From contig CAMWNG010000002.1 in the NCBI GenBank assembly GCA_947175575.1, positions 1 through 64,000 on the forward strand: DNA of 64,000 nucleotides, read 5' to 3'. Shown piece by piece: positions 1 to 8,532 of this stretch (position 1 is the stretch's first letter; the number at the start of each line of letters is the position of its first letter). Under the pieces are notes generated by a model, which saw only the letters and a program-made list of their open reading frames with translations, was not told where the DNA came from and did no database searches. A program made the position numbers and the translations under genes. This DNA comes from an uncultured Bacteroidales bacterium. Lineage in GTDB: Bacteria > Bacteroidota > Bacteroidia > Bacteroidales > Muribaculaceae.

Positions 1-1007
1 CCTTCCTTGTTGTCGTTGCGCGGGGGATAGTAGTTGATGCGCACTTTGTGGAAGTAGTCGGTGTAGAGATCGGGCTGATTTTCAGGCACGAGGATTGATT
101 CAAGAGTGGAGAGCTTCGAAACTTCCTTGGTGCGGAAGTTGGCGGGTTCGTCGAGCACGAGGCCGTCACGGTTGCCGAGGATGTTGGTAGAGAACCAACC
201 GGAGAGGCCGAGGCAACGAACGCCGATGATGGGGGCGAAGCCTGATTTCACCAGAGTCTGGCCGGTCTTGAAGTCCTTGCCAGCGATGGGCATTTTGGTC
301 TTTTCGGCGAGTTCCCACATGGCGGGGATGTCGACGGTGGTGTTGGGAGCACCCATGATGAAGGGAGCGCCTTCGGTGAGGGCTGCGTAAGCGTAGCACA
401 TCGAGGGAGCGACGTTTTCCTTATCGTCAGCCTTCATGGCAGCTTCGAGGTCGGCGAGGTTGTAGTGAACCTTTTCGTTTACGGGAACATAAACTTCGGT
501 AGAAGCGGCCCAGAGGACAACTACGCGGTCGCAACCATTCTTTTCCTTGAAGTCACGGATGTCTTTTTTGAGCTGTTCAACCATTTCCCAACGGGTCTTG
601 CCTTCCATTACGTTGTTGCCATCGAGGCGTTTAGCGTAATTTTTGTCGAAAGCGGCCTTCATGGGTTTGATGGCTTCGAGTTCGTCTTTTACGGGGAGGA
701 TGTCTTTTTCCTTGAGCACTTCAGCCTTCATAGCGGCTTCGAAAGCGTTCTCGGGATATACGTCCCATGTGCCGAAAACGATGTCGTCGAGTTTTGCCAT
801 GGGGACGATTTCGCTGTAGTGGAGGTACTTTTTGTCAGTGCCTTCGCCTACACGCATTTTGTCATATTGAGTTACTGAACCGATGGGTTTTGCGAGACCT
901 TTGCGGGCCATGAGTACACCGGTCATGAAAGTGGTGGATACGGCGCCATTGCCTACCACCAGAACACCGAGCTTGCCGTTTGCAGGCTTAACATTGCTTT
1001 GTGCCAT
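1..1007 (-). CDS. ino1: inositol-3-phosphate synthase (myo-inositol-1-phosphate synthase), 3' end cut by window edge
   Basis: Reverse-strand translation MAQSNVKPANGKLGVLVVGNGAVSTTFMTGVLMARKGLAKPIGSVTQYDKMRVGEG... open to the window edge; absent from the ORF track because no stop lies in the window. Confidence 0.85.
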   Translation of the reverse strand, partial: MAQSNVKPANGKLGVLVVGNGAVSTTFMTGVLMARKGLAKPIGSVTQYDKMRVGEGTDKKYLHYSEIVPMAKLDDIVFGTWDVYPENAFEAAMKAEVLKEKDILPVKDELEAIKPMKAAFDKNYAKRLDGNNVMEGKTRWEMVEQLKKDIRDFKEKNGCDRVVVLWAASTEVYVPVNEKVHYNLADLEAAMKADDKENVAPSMCYAYAALTEGAPFIMGAPNTTVDIPAMWELAEKTKMPIAGKDFKTGQTLVKSGFAPIIGVRCLGLSGWFSTNILGNRDGLVLDEPANFRTKEVSKLSTLESILVPENQPDLYTDYFHKVRINYYPPRNDNKE

Positions 1008-1276
1008 TTTGATACTGTGTTGGTATGTTTTTCTTATTATGTTGTCAAAAACGAACAGACGAACCTTGCGGCTCGTTTCACACTGCGAAAGTAGGTATTA
1101 TTTCCGAGTCGGCAATGATTTAATTGTGTAAAGAAAGTGAAATGATGTAAATAAGTGTTTCAAAATTGGGTATATGGTTAAGATAGGTTAAATTTAATTG
1201 AGGTATATGTGGATATGAGTTTAAGGATGTTAATGGGGATTTCTGAGAAAAAATTTAGATTTTCTAACATTTTGGA

Positions 1277-1428
1277 GGGTTGGTAGCGCCGCCGAGGACG
1301 GCCGCGCGGTCCCTTTTTGGTCGGGTTGGCAGCCACGCCGGAGACCGTCGTGGTCCGGGGGGTGTAGTGGACACGGCGGGTCCCTTTTTGGTCGGGTTGG
1401 CAGACACGCCGGAGACCGTCGTGGTCCG
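1277..1428. repeat. cluster of ~50-bp hairpin repeats: divergent copy ~1277-1312, near-identical copies 1309-1357 and 1380-1428
   Basis: gtccctttttggtcgggttggcag[c/a]cacgccggagaccgtcgtggtccg present twice with a 71-bp period and one mismatch; each contains the stem CCACG-C-CGG AGA CCG-T-CGTGG. Confidence 0.9.
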
Positions 1429-1448
1429 TGGTTCGGGGGGATAGATGC

Positions 1449-1484
1449 AAAAATCCCTTCCGCGGGTTGCGGAAGGGATTTTTT
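1449..1484 (-). terminator. intrinsic terminator downstream of the 1499-4642 gene
   Basis: aaaaatcccttccgcgggttgcggaagggatttttt: AT-flanked GC hairpin just past the stop codon. Confidence 0.8.
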
Positions 1485-1498
1485 GGTGTGTTGGAGAA

Positions 1499-4400
1499 TC
1501 AGCGGATGTAGATTTTCTGAACTCCGGATGCGGTGCGCTTGAGGTAAACGCCAGCGGGAGCGGCAGAGGGGTTGACGGGGCGACCCTGGAGGTCGAAGAG
1601 CTGTTCGAAGTCGTCGCCGGCAGATTCAATGATATCTTCCACACCGCTCATGCCCGGGTTGGGATCAGTGGATTTGATCGAAACGGTGAGATAGTTGTCG
1701 GTCACTGCAACACCGGGTTCGGTGGAACGAGAGATGTTGGCTCGTGCGGGAATCTCTGTGTAACGGCGGATATAGTGTCCCGACATTACAGGAGTTTCCT
1801 CGGACGCCTTGTTCTCGTGATTGAATGCAATGGTTGCGCCGGAGCCGGTGTTGGCGTAATTCGATACGACTTTTTGTGGACGCGAGGGATTGCCTGTGTC
1901 AGCCGACTCATTGTGGTGGGACACGAGAGTGAAATCTTCGGCGCGGTCGGGATCGTGACCGTCAGGAACCGAACACCAGAGAGCGTGGCCGTGGATGTTG
2001 AGGTATTGTTCTTCGTCATCATCCTCGACGTCAGGACGGGGCCTGTATGAGTACTGCTCGGGGTTGTCCCAGTTAACAACGCACGAATATGCGTAGGTGC
2101 CGTCTTCGTTATCCTTTTCATACTGCATCATCAGTCCGGTGAACTGAGGCACTGTGAGTTCGGGCATCTGGACGATAGCGTTGCCGTAGGTGTTGCCATT
2201 AAGATACTCGGTGCGGAGCAGGTATCGGCTTCCGGGCTGCATGCCGAAAGGCATTATCGCGGTCACCTTGCCGGTGTATCCCGCAGGTGTGGTGCGGTTG
2301 GTATTATTATCCTCGATGTTTCCGTTCTCGTCGAGCACGTAGATTTCGAATCGCCCGTTGGCATAGCGGTCAATGAACGCAATCTGCTTCGGGTCGTTGA
2401 TGTCATCTACATTGAATACGGTGTAGCCGTTGATGTTCACATTAGTGCGGGTCTCGACGGCGATGCCGACGCGACTTTCTTTAAGACGTGCTGCATAATC
2501 GGTGTCGTTGAGAGCTTCGTCAGGATCGTATGCTTCGTAGCCGGCATAGAGATTTCGCTTAATGACAGCAACCGGAACATGGTTTGAAACGAGCTGATGA
2601 TTGTCGTCAGGCTGACAGATAATGCGGTATTCGTAAGACGCAGGCTGAAGGTCGGCGGCTGTTGAGACGCTGAAGTTGTCGACGAAGTCAGCCATGATGC
2701 CGAAGTGGCCGTCAAGGGCGAGCGCGGGGGCTTCATCACCTTTCTTGAATGTGTCGAATTTCATTTCCACAATGGCGGAAGCACCTTCGGGTACTCCATC
2801 GAGATAGTTTACACCGTCAGGCTGATAATAGTAGACGGGTGCGGTGAAAACCCATACGCCCCATCCGCTGTCGGACTTGTATTCGGAGTTTTTGGTAGCA
2901 GAACCGTCGGCATCATCAAGAGTGAATGTTGCGATTCGTTCATATTTACCATCGGCGGGATTTATACGGTGGAGGTAGAAAGGAACGGTCTTGCCTTTAA
3001 GAACATTATAGGTGAGAGTCGGGCCGTTGACAATTTCATCATCATCGGTCTTGACACTGTTGTCAATGAGCGAAACGGTGTTGACATAGTGGTTCGTGAG
3101 CGAAGGAATGTCAAATGCGGACTTCGGGTCGCCTTTGATGCGGAGCTGCAGCACTTCATCGCTGCTGAGACCCGGCAGGATTGCAACAGTTTCGTTCGAG
3201 CTGACGAATGAGAAGTCTGAACTTGATGGACGACCGCTCACTACATAGGTGACCTTACGACCATCGTCCATTAGCGGTTCGTGAATCTTGACGGTAACGT
3301 CGGTCGATTCGGAACGGGTAACGCGACCGTCTTCACCAACGACATCGGTGCCATCCTGAACCATGAGAAGTTCGGATGTGGGAATAGGGGTGTCTTGCAC
3401 CACGTCGTTGATAACACGGTAAATATAGAATTCCTCTTCCATTTGGCTTCGGGTCAGGTTCTTGGCCTGAGAATTCCACTGAAGTGTTACATAGGATTCT
3501 TTTTGTTCCTCGCCGATAAGTTCGAAGCCCTGGACATCAGCCCGGATGAAGTTGAAGAAGAAATAAGGCTGGTGATCCTCTGTATAGTATGAGTAACGCT
3601 GATATTTACCGGTTCCGGGATCATGAGGCTTGTAGGAGGTGATGCCTCGGAAACGCCAGTCAGGAAGGAAGAAACGGAAGTTGATGGCTCGGTCGGTGTT
3701 GACGTTTTTATCCACCATCACCATATCGTGCGACTGACTCATTACGGAAGAACAGTTATGATCGACAGGGAACATCTCACCATCGCGCATCTTGGCGTAA
3801 ACGCCGTACAGAGTGTTGTGGTTCGAAGGACTGAACTCCTCGAACATATTGAAGAACGGCTGGGTGCCGATATGATTCTCGTTGATGATTTCGTTGCCAT
3901 CATCATCCTTGGTGTAGACACGGCGGATAGAACCTTTGGTCATGATGAAGCCTTTGTTCATCGACACTTCGAGGTTAAAAATGAAACCGGGGTTTTCGGC
4001 TCTTTCATCAGAACCTACATAGGTCTGGTTAGGCACGACTGTGACCGCGCGAATCTTGTCGAAAGAATCTTCGACGGTATGAGTGCCGTGATCTTTTACC
4101 TCAACACCATCCCATGAAGGATAAGAGTTCTTGAGTTCAACAAGCAGGGCGGTGGCTCCGGGGATAGGTTTGTGAATCACAAGATCAGCGGGCATATTGT
4201 AAGGAGCTTCGGTGCAGGGCTTGTAGGGTACGAATTGTTCCCCGAGAGCCTTGCGGGCTTCCATTTCGGCACGTACTTCAGCTTGAAGGGCCGGATCTTC
4301 GTTAGTGTATTCGAGATTTACTGAATTATCCTCGACATAGCCGGGGATAAGGGGGTTTGTGTAAACCTCCTTGATGAGTGCAATGATATGTTCGCGCTCG

Positions 4401-4642
4401 GTGGCACGGTCAAGGATGGAGTTTGTATGCTCCTTGCCCTTGGAATCCACCCACTTTATTTCAAAGTGACGGAAATAATCAGCTGACGCTATGTAAACGC
4501 CATCTTCATAATAGAGACCTTCCGGAAGATTGGTCGGGGATATGGTTTCGGGAGAGAACTCCACGGCGGCTGCACCGAGCCATGCGGAGCCGGCAACAAG
4601 GCACAATGAGGCCATGCGTCCGAAAAAGTGTCTAATATTCAT
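1499..4642 (-). CDS. large secreted protein with T9SS-like C-terminal tail, function unknown
   Basis: 1047-aa ORF with signal peptide; C-terminus FEQLFDLQGRPVNPSAAPAGVYLKRTASGVQKIYIR resembles a type A sorting domain. Confidence 0.75.
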   Translation of the reverse strand: MNIRHFFGRMASLCLVAGSAWLGAAAVEFSPETISPTNLPEGLYYEDGVYIASADYFRHFEIKWVDSKGKEHTNSILDRATEREHIIALIKEVYTNPLIPGYVEDNSVNLEYTNEDPALQAEVRAEMEARKALGEQFVPYKPCTEAPYNMPADLVIHKPIPGATALLVELKNSYPSWDGVEVKDHGTHTVEDSFDKIRAVTVVPNQTYVGSDERAENPGFIFNLEVSMNKGFIMTKGSIRRVYTKDDDGNEIINENHIGTQPFFNMFEEFSPSNHNTLYGVYAKMRDGEMFPVDHNCSSVMSQSHDMVMVDKNVNTDRAINFRFFLPDWRFRGITSYKPHDPGTGKYQRYSYYTEDHQPYFFFNFIRADVQGFELIGEEQKESYVTLQWNSQAKNLTRSQMEEEFYIYRVINDVVQDTPIPTSELLMVQDGTDVVGEDGRVTRSESTDVTVKIHEPLMDDGRKVTYVVSGRPSSSDFSFVSSNETVAILPGLSSDEVLQLRIKGDPKSAFDIPSLTNHYVNTVSLIDNSVKTDDDEIVNGPTLTYNVLKGKTVPFYLHRINPADGKYERIATFTLDDADGSATKNSEYKSDSGWGVWVFTAPVYYYQPDGVNYLDGVPEGASAIVEMKFDTFKKGDEAPALALDGHFGIMADFVDNFSVSTAADLQPASYEYRIICQPDDNHQLVSNHVPVAVIKRNLYAGYEAYDPDEALNDTDYAARLKESRVGIAVETRTNVNINGYTVFNVDDINDPKQIAFIDRYANGRFEIYVLDENGNIEDNNTNRTTPAGYTGKVTAIMPFGMQPGSRYLLRTEYLNGNTYGNAIVQMPELTVPQFTGLMMQYEKDNEDGTYAYSCVVNWDNPEQYSYRPRPDVEDDDEEQYLNIHGHALWCSVPDGHDPDRAEDFTLVSHHNESADTGNPSRPQKVVSNYANTGSGATIAFNHENKASEETPVMSGHYIRRYTEIPARANISRSTEPGVAVTDNYLTVSIKSTDPNPGMSGVEDIIESAGDDFEQLFDLQGRPVNPSAAPAGVYLKRTASGVQKIYIR

Positions 4643-4767
4643 ACTTAAGAAAAAGAATGATTAGTTAATGTAAATGCAAAAAAGAAAGGCAGGAATTAAT
4701 AATGAGATATATCAGAAAAGACATTCAAAGGTTATGTGTTGGAAACCCTGTCGGTTTTTTGCAAAAA

Positions 4768-4775
4768 CAAAGGTA
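4768..4775 (-). promoter_or_regulatory. -7 element TACCTTTG for the 1499-4642 gene
   Basis: Reverse complement of caaaggta, matching the Bacteroidetes TAnnTTTG consensus, ~125 nt upstream of the start. Confidence 0.5.
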
Positions 4776-4887
4776 CGACTTTTTTTCCAATCTACATAAT
4801 GTTTGACTAAAAAGGAATACACCCTTAAGTAAATTTAACTGTTATTAAGGTTTGTTTGTAAAAGACAAGGGAATGAAGGAATATATT

Positions 4888-6318
4888 TTATTTCCGTATG
4901 AGCCGGCGGAGGTGGCGGAAGGAAGCCCATGCGGCGAATGGAACTAAAACTGCCACACCCAACCATCCGAGCCAAAGGGTAAGCGCTACCGAGATGAAGA
5001 CAACCGCCATCGACATCCAAACGAGCCTGTGTACATCAGGCGAGAGCCGCATGCCATAACGCCGGCGGAAAACCAACGCGGTGGCTACGGTAAATGCCGC
5101 AAACTGACCGAAATATGCAACACCAAGTCCGTAATATCCGCCATAAGTCCAGCCGAGCATGCCGAATATAACGAGCGCGACAGCGGAAGTGCCTTCGGTG
5201 AGCAGATATATGCGGCCGTCGGCGCGGGCAAGAATAACGTATGAGTAACACCATGAAACAGCACGAAGGATAGACCCTCCGATGGCAAAGGTCAGGAATT
5301 GCGTTATGATATCGAATTCCGATGAATAAAGAATTCTTACGACAAGATGCTGACAGCACAGGAATAGCGGAATTATCGGAATCAGGATCCACAAAGCGAT
5401 GGCGATCTCGTGGCTTACCATGACCGCTGTGGCGCGACGCGAGCGTATCACTCCGGCCAGACGGGGATAGAATTCAAGAGCGATGGCGACGAATATCACT
5501 CCGACATACGAGTTCACGACTGTGAATCCGGCCTGAAAGCGGCCGACCACGTCCATGCCGGCAGTGGAATTGAGCCAGATGCGCAATATGTACAAGGCAG
5601 CGAACCCCATGGCCGCACCGACCGTAAGCCAGGCACCGAGTCCGAGCAGCCGGCGTCGCAACGCTCGGACTTCGGCCGACGGAAGGGTTTGAGCAGGCCG
5701 TTCGACATGAGGGCGCAGGATGAAGAAAAGCGATGTGGCGGCATAGATAAGGATGACCGGCACAATTGCATCCATGCGCCATATAATATATGTGGGGATT
5801 GCGAGAATTGTGCCCGAGACGACACCGGCGAGTGTTGCGCGGGCGAGCGCCCTCAGCTCACCGAAACTCTGGAGGACAGCACTGCGGGCATCGGTGACGG
5901 CGCCGGCAAGCAGGCTCAGCGAAAGCAGACAGAACGCCCAGATGTGTGTGGTCGAGCCGAAAGCGAGAATACTCAGGAGCGGAGAGAGGCAGGCCGTGAC
6001 GAGTGCGGCGAACAGTCCGAGCCAGAGAGCGGTGCGACCGACTTCGCGGGCGACCGCGGCACGGTGCAGGTCGCCCGCGGCCGAAACCTCCCTGACGGCA
6101 GACTGACCGAGATTAAGCATCACGACAGACCGCAGCAGTTCAAGAGTGCTGTTATAAAGAGAAATTACGCCCACGCCGGCGGCTCCGATTAGTACAGCGA
6201 CCAGCTTCGTACGGATTACGGCGCACAGCAGTTTGATGAACTCCACGGAGCTGAACACGCCGATTGCCTTGACCACGCGCGCGCCGAGGGAGGGGCGGCG
6301 GGTCATTTCCTTATCCAT
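4888..6318 (-). CDS. polysaccharide flippase / O-antigen translocase-like membrane protein
   Basis: 476 aa, many TM segments; LLCAVIRTKLVAVLIGAAGVGVISLYNSTLELLRSVVMLNLGQSAVREV typical of Wzx/MATE-like O-antigen translocases. Confidence 0.75.
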   Translation of the reverse strand: MDKEMTRRPSLGARVVKAIGVFSSVEFIKLLCAVIRTKLVAVLIGAAGVGVISLYNSTLELLRSVVMLNLGQSAVREVSAAGDLHRAAVAREVGRTALWLGLFAALVTACLSPLLSILAFGSTTHIWAFCLLSLSLLAGAVTDARSAVLQSFGELRALARATLAGVVSGTILAIPTYIIWRMDAIVPVILIYAATSLFFILRPHVERPAQTLPSAEVRALRRRLLGLGAWLTVGAAMGFAALYILRIWLNSTAGMDVVGRFQAGFTVVNSYVGVIFVAIALEFYPRLAGVIRSRRATAVMVSHEIAIALWILIPIIPLFLCCQHLVVRILYSSEFDIITQFLTFAIGGSILRAVSWCYSYVILARADGRIYLLTEGTSAVALVIFGMLGWTYGGYYGLGVAYFGQFAAFTVATALVFRRRYGMRLSPDVHRLVWMSMAVVFISVALTLWLGWLGVAVLVPFAAWASFRHLRRLIRK

Positions 6319-7676
6319 TCGGCAGGGTTGAGTTTCTGAGTTTCCTTTCGGATTTCGAAGTGGAGCACCGTGCGGTTGTTATCGGCCGGATCGCTGTAAA
6401 TGGTGCCGAGGGTCTGTCCGGCTGACACATGGTCGCCTTTTTTGACCGCGAGGGAAGCGATGCCCGCGTAGACCGTAAGGTATTCGCCGTGACGCACTAT
6501 GATTACGTTGTGGTAGCCGTCGAGGCGCGATATTGAAGTGACGACGCCGTCGAAGACGCTGCGAGCCACCGCGCCGGGAGTCGCCTTGATGTCGATGCCG
6601 AGATTCTGCACCTTTATCGAGGATAATTCCTCATGTGAATTGGTTCCGAATCCTGAAATCACTATATAGCTGCCGGAGACCGGAGCCATGAGTCTTCCCT
6701 TGGCATCAGCGAAGCGTCCTGAGGTGACGGCATCCGGTTTCGGCGCTGCAGAGAGCGTTTTAGGAGCCGGTGCAGCCGGTTTGACAGCCGGAGCCGAAGG
6801 TTTGGAATCGGAGGATTTTTTCGTCTGGTCAGGTTTTTTGGACGATTCGGCGGCTTTGCGGGCTTCCTCGGCCTTACGCTTTTCCTCAGCTTTGCGGGCT
6901 TCCTCAGCTTTGCGAGCCTCTTCGCGACGTGCCGCCTCGATTTCGGCCGCAATCAGCCGGTCGAGTTCGCGATCGAGGGCGGCCGCCTGGTCGCGCCGTT
7001 TTTTCAGTTCACGGTTAAGGGATGCGCCCTGACGTTTGAGATCCTTGACCAGAACGTCGGCCGCAGCCTGTTCGGTACGTTGGGTGGCCTGAGCAGTGCG
7101 GAGTGCGGCGAGCGCTGCGGCTTGCCGCTGGCGCAACGGTTCAAGCGCGCGGCGGGCTGAATCGAGGCTTTCGGCAGTGTTACGCACCCGGCGTGCCTCG
7201 GCTGTGGCAGCAGACGCCACCTGGCGCAGATAGCGTACACGACGCCATGCCTGCGAGAAATTTTTGGCCGAGAAGATGAACGAGAGGTCGTTCATGCCCT
7301 GGCGGCGTGCGCGGATGGTGGCAAGAGTGCGCGCATATGAATCTGAAAGGCGGCTATGGCGGTCGGTAAGAACCGTGATGGAGTCGGAGAGGCGTCCGAT
7401 TGCAGAGTCGACCGAATCAAGCCGGGCACCGAGCCGGGCAATGGAGTCGGCGCGGAGATTGATCTCAGCCTTGAGTGTCTGCAGACGGTCGAGATGGCGC
7501 GATACTTCGAGATCGTTCTGGCGGATGCGTTTCTGAGCTTGTTGAATCTGTTTTTCGGTCTGCTGTTTCTCCTTCCTGACCTGTTTGGAAGTGCGCGGAG
7601 CGCGTGCCTCGCCGACAGCAGACGCGGCCATCAGCAGTACGGAGAGGACGGAAAGGAAAAACAGTCGGAACTTCAT
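6303..7676 (-). CDS. murein hydrolase activator, EnvC-like with M23 domain
   Basis: Signal peptide MKFRLFFLSVLSVLLMAASAV, coiled coils, C-terminal M23-like domain (VSGSYIVISGFGTN...GIDIKATPGAVARSVFDGVVTSI...YLTVYAGI...KKGDHVSAGQTLGTI). Confidence 0.9.
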   Translation of the reverse strand: MKFRLFFLSVLSVLLMAASAVGEARAPRTSKQVRKEKQQTEKQIQQAQKRIRQNDLEVSRHLDRLQTLKAEINLRADSIARLGARLDSVDSAIGRLSDSITVLTDRHSRLSDSYARTLATIRARRQGMNDLSFIFSAKNFSQAWRRVRYLRQVASAATAEARRVRNTAESLDSARRALEPLRQRQAAALAALRTAQATQRTEQAAADVLVKDLKRQGASLNRELKKRRDQAAALDRELDRLIAAEIEAARREEARKAEEARKAEEKRKAEEARKAAESSKKPDQTKKSSDSKPSAPAVKPAAPAPKTLSAAPKPDAVTSGRFADAKGRLMAPVSGSYIVISGFGTNSHEELSSIKVQNLGIDIKATPGAVARSVFDGVVTSISRLDGYHNVIIVRHGEYLTVYAGIASLAVKKGDHVSAGQTLGTIYSDPADNNRTVLHFEIRKETQKLNPAEWIRK

Positions 7677-7677
7677 A

Positions 7678-8532
7678 TCAGAATGATTTATTCTTGAGAG
7701 CGTCGAGCATATCACGCGCTGTCATACGGCGGTAGCCTCGCCATGAGGGTTTGGAAGGGGTGTCGCTCTGATTCCATCGAGCTTTCTCAGGCGACCAGAC
7801 GAGTGTCGCGTCGATGTTGCGCGAGGCAGCGGCACCCTCAATGCTCACCGACGATGCCATGCGACCCGCTTCGGAGTCGATAAAATCCGAGAAAAGCGCG
7901 ATGAACGGCTTCATGCCGGACGGTTCGACAGTCAGTTCAGAGAGGGTGAGGTCCGGAGCGACGGTGAAATACCAGACGGCGCCTTCGGGTGTACGCCGAG
8001 GAGTCATGATCAGATTGTCATCCTTGGTCGTGACCGAGAATTCCGAAGCGGCCTTGCGTGCGTCTGTCAACGCGCCTGAGCCGGGATAGAACGCCTGTCC
8101 GAGCATAAGAGCCTGAAGATCACGGATTCCGAGTCCGGTGCGGACTGTCAGACGCTCGAGCGGTTCGGCCACAAGAGTCTTACCGAGTTTTTCGGAGACG
8201 AATACGGAATCAGTGTCGATCCACACTTGTCCGACTTCAAGGCCAAGCATGCGCAGCGAGATGTAGATACATTCGCCGGCAACCATGGTGGCGCGGCCCG
8301 AGAGGTTTATGCTCATAGGCGCGGAGCAGCGGAGGCTGAACGGCATGTAGACATCGGTCCAAGAACGATAAGTGTCGGCCAGCTGTCCTACCTGCGGAGA
8401 GCGTTTCGCCACGACGCGCGAGGGCGCAGATTTGGAGTTGTTGCGGTGCGAGGAGCACGAAGAGACGCCCGCTGCGGCAAAGACCAGCACAAGGACGAGG
8501 AATATACCGGAACGGAGTTTAGAGGCTTTCAT
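7678..8532 (-). CDS. DUF4292-like lipoprotein
   Basis: Lipobox SSCSS; W.DVYMPFSLRCSAPMSINLSGRATMVAGECIYISLRMLGLEVGQVWI pattern; lies between EnvC and TPR genes as is common in Bacteroidales. Confidence 0.75.
   Translation of the reverse strand: MKASKLRSGIFLVLVLVFAAAGVSSCSSHRNNSKSAPSRVVAKRSPQVGQLADTYRSWTDVYMPFSLRCSAPMSINLSGRATMVAGECIYISLRMLGLEVGQVWIDTDSVFVSEKLGKTLVAEPLERLTVRTGLGIRDLQALMLGQAFYPGSGALTDARKAASEFSVTTKDDNLIMTPRRTPEGAVWYFTVAPDLTLSELTVEPSGMKPFIALFSDFIDSEAGRMASSVSIEGAAASRNIDATLVWSPEKARWNQSDTPSKPSWRGYRRMTARDMLDALKNKSF

Noticed and set aside
1178-1644. ORFs containing TTTVSGVAANPTKKG / TTTVSGVSANPTKKG
   Set aside because: The repeated peptide is produced by the intergenic DNA hairpin repeat; the same peptide appears at 17473-17856 for the same reason, so these are not genes
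5410-6192. 260-aa forward ORF
   Set aside because: Antisense to the flippase gene, low-complexity D/E/R/G composition typical of a shadow ORF
6840-6970. Short repeats in the EnvC-like gene
   Set aside because: Encodes ordinary Lys/Ala/Glu coiled-coil (KAEEARKAEEKRKAEE) common in this family
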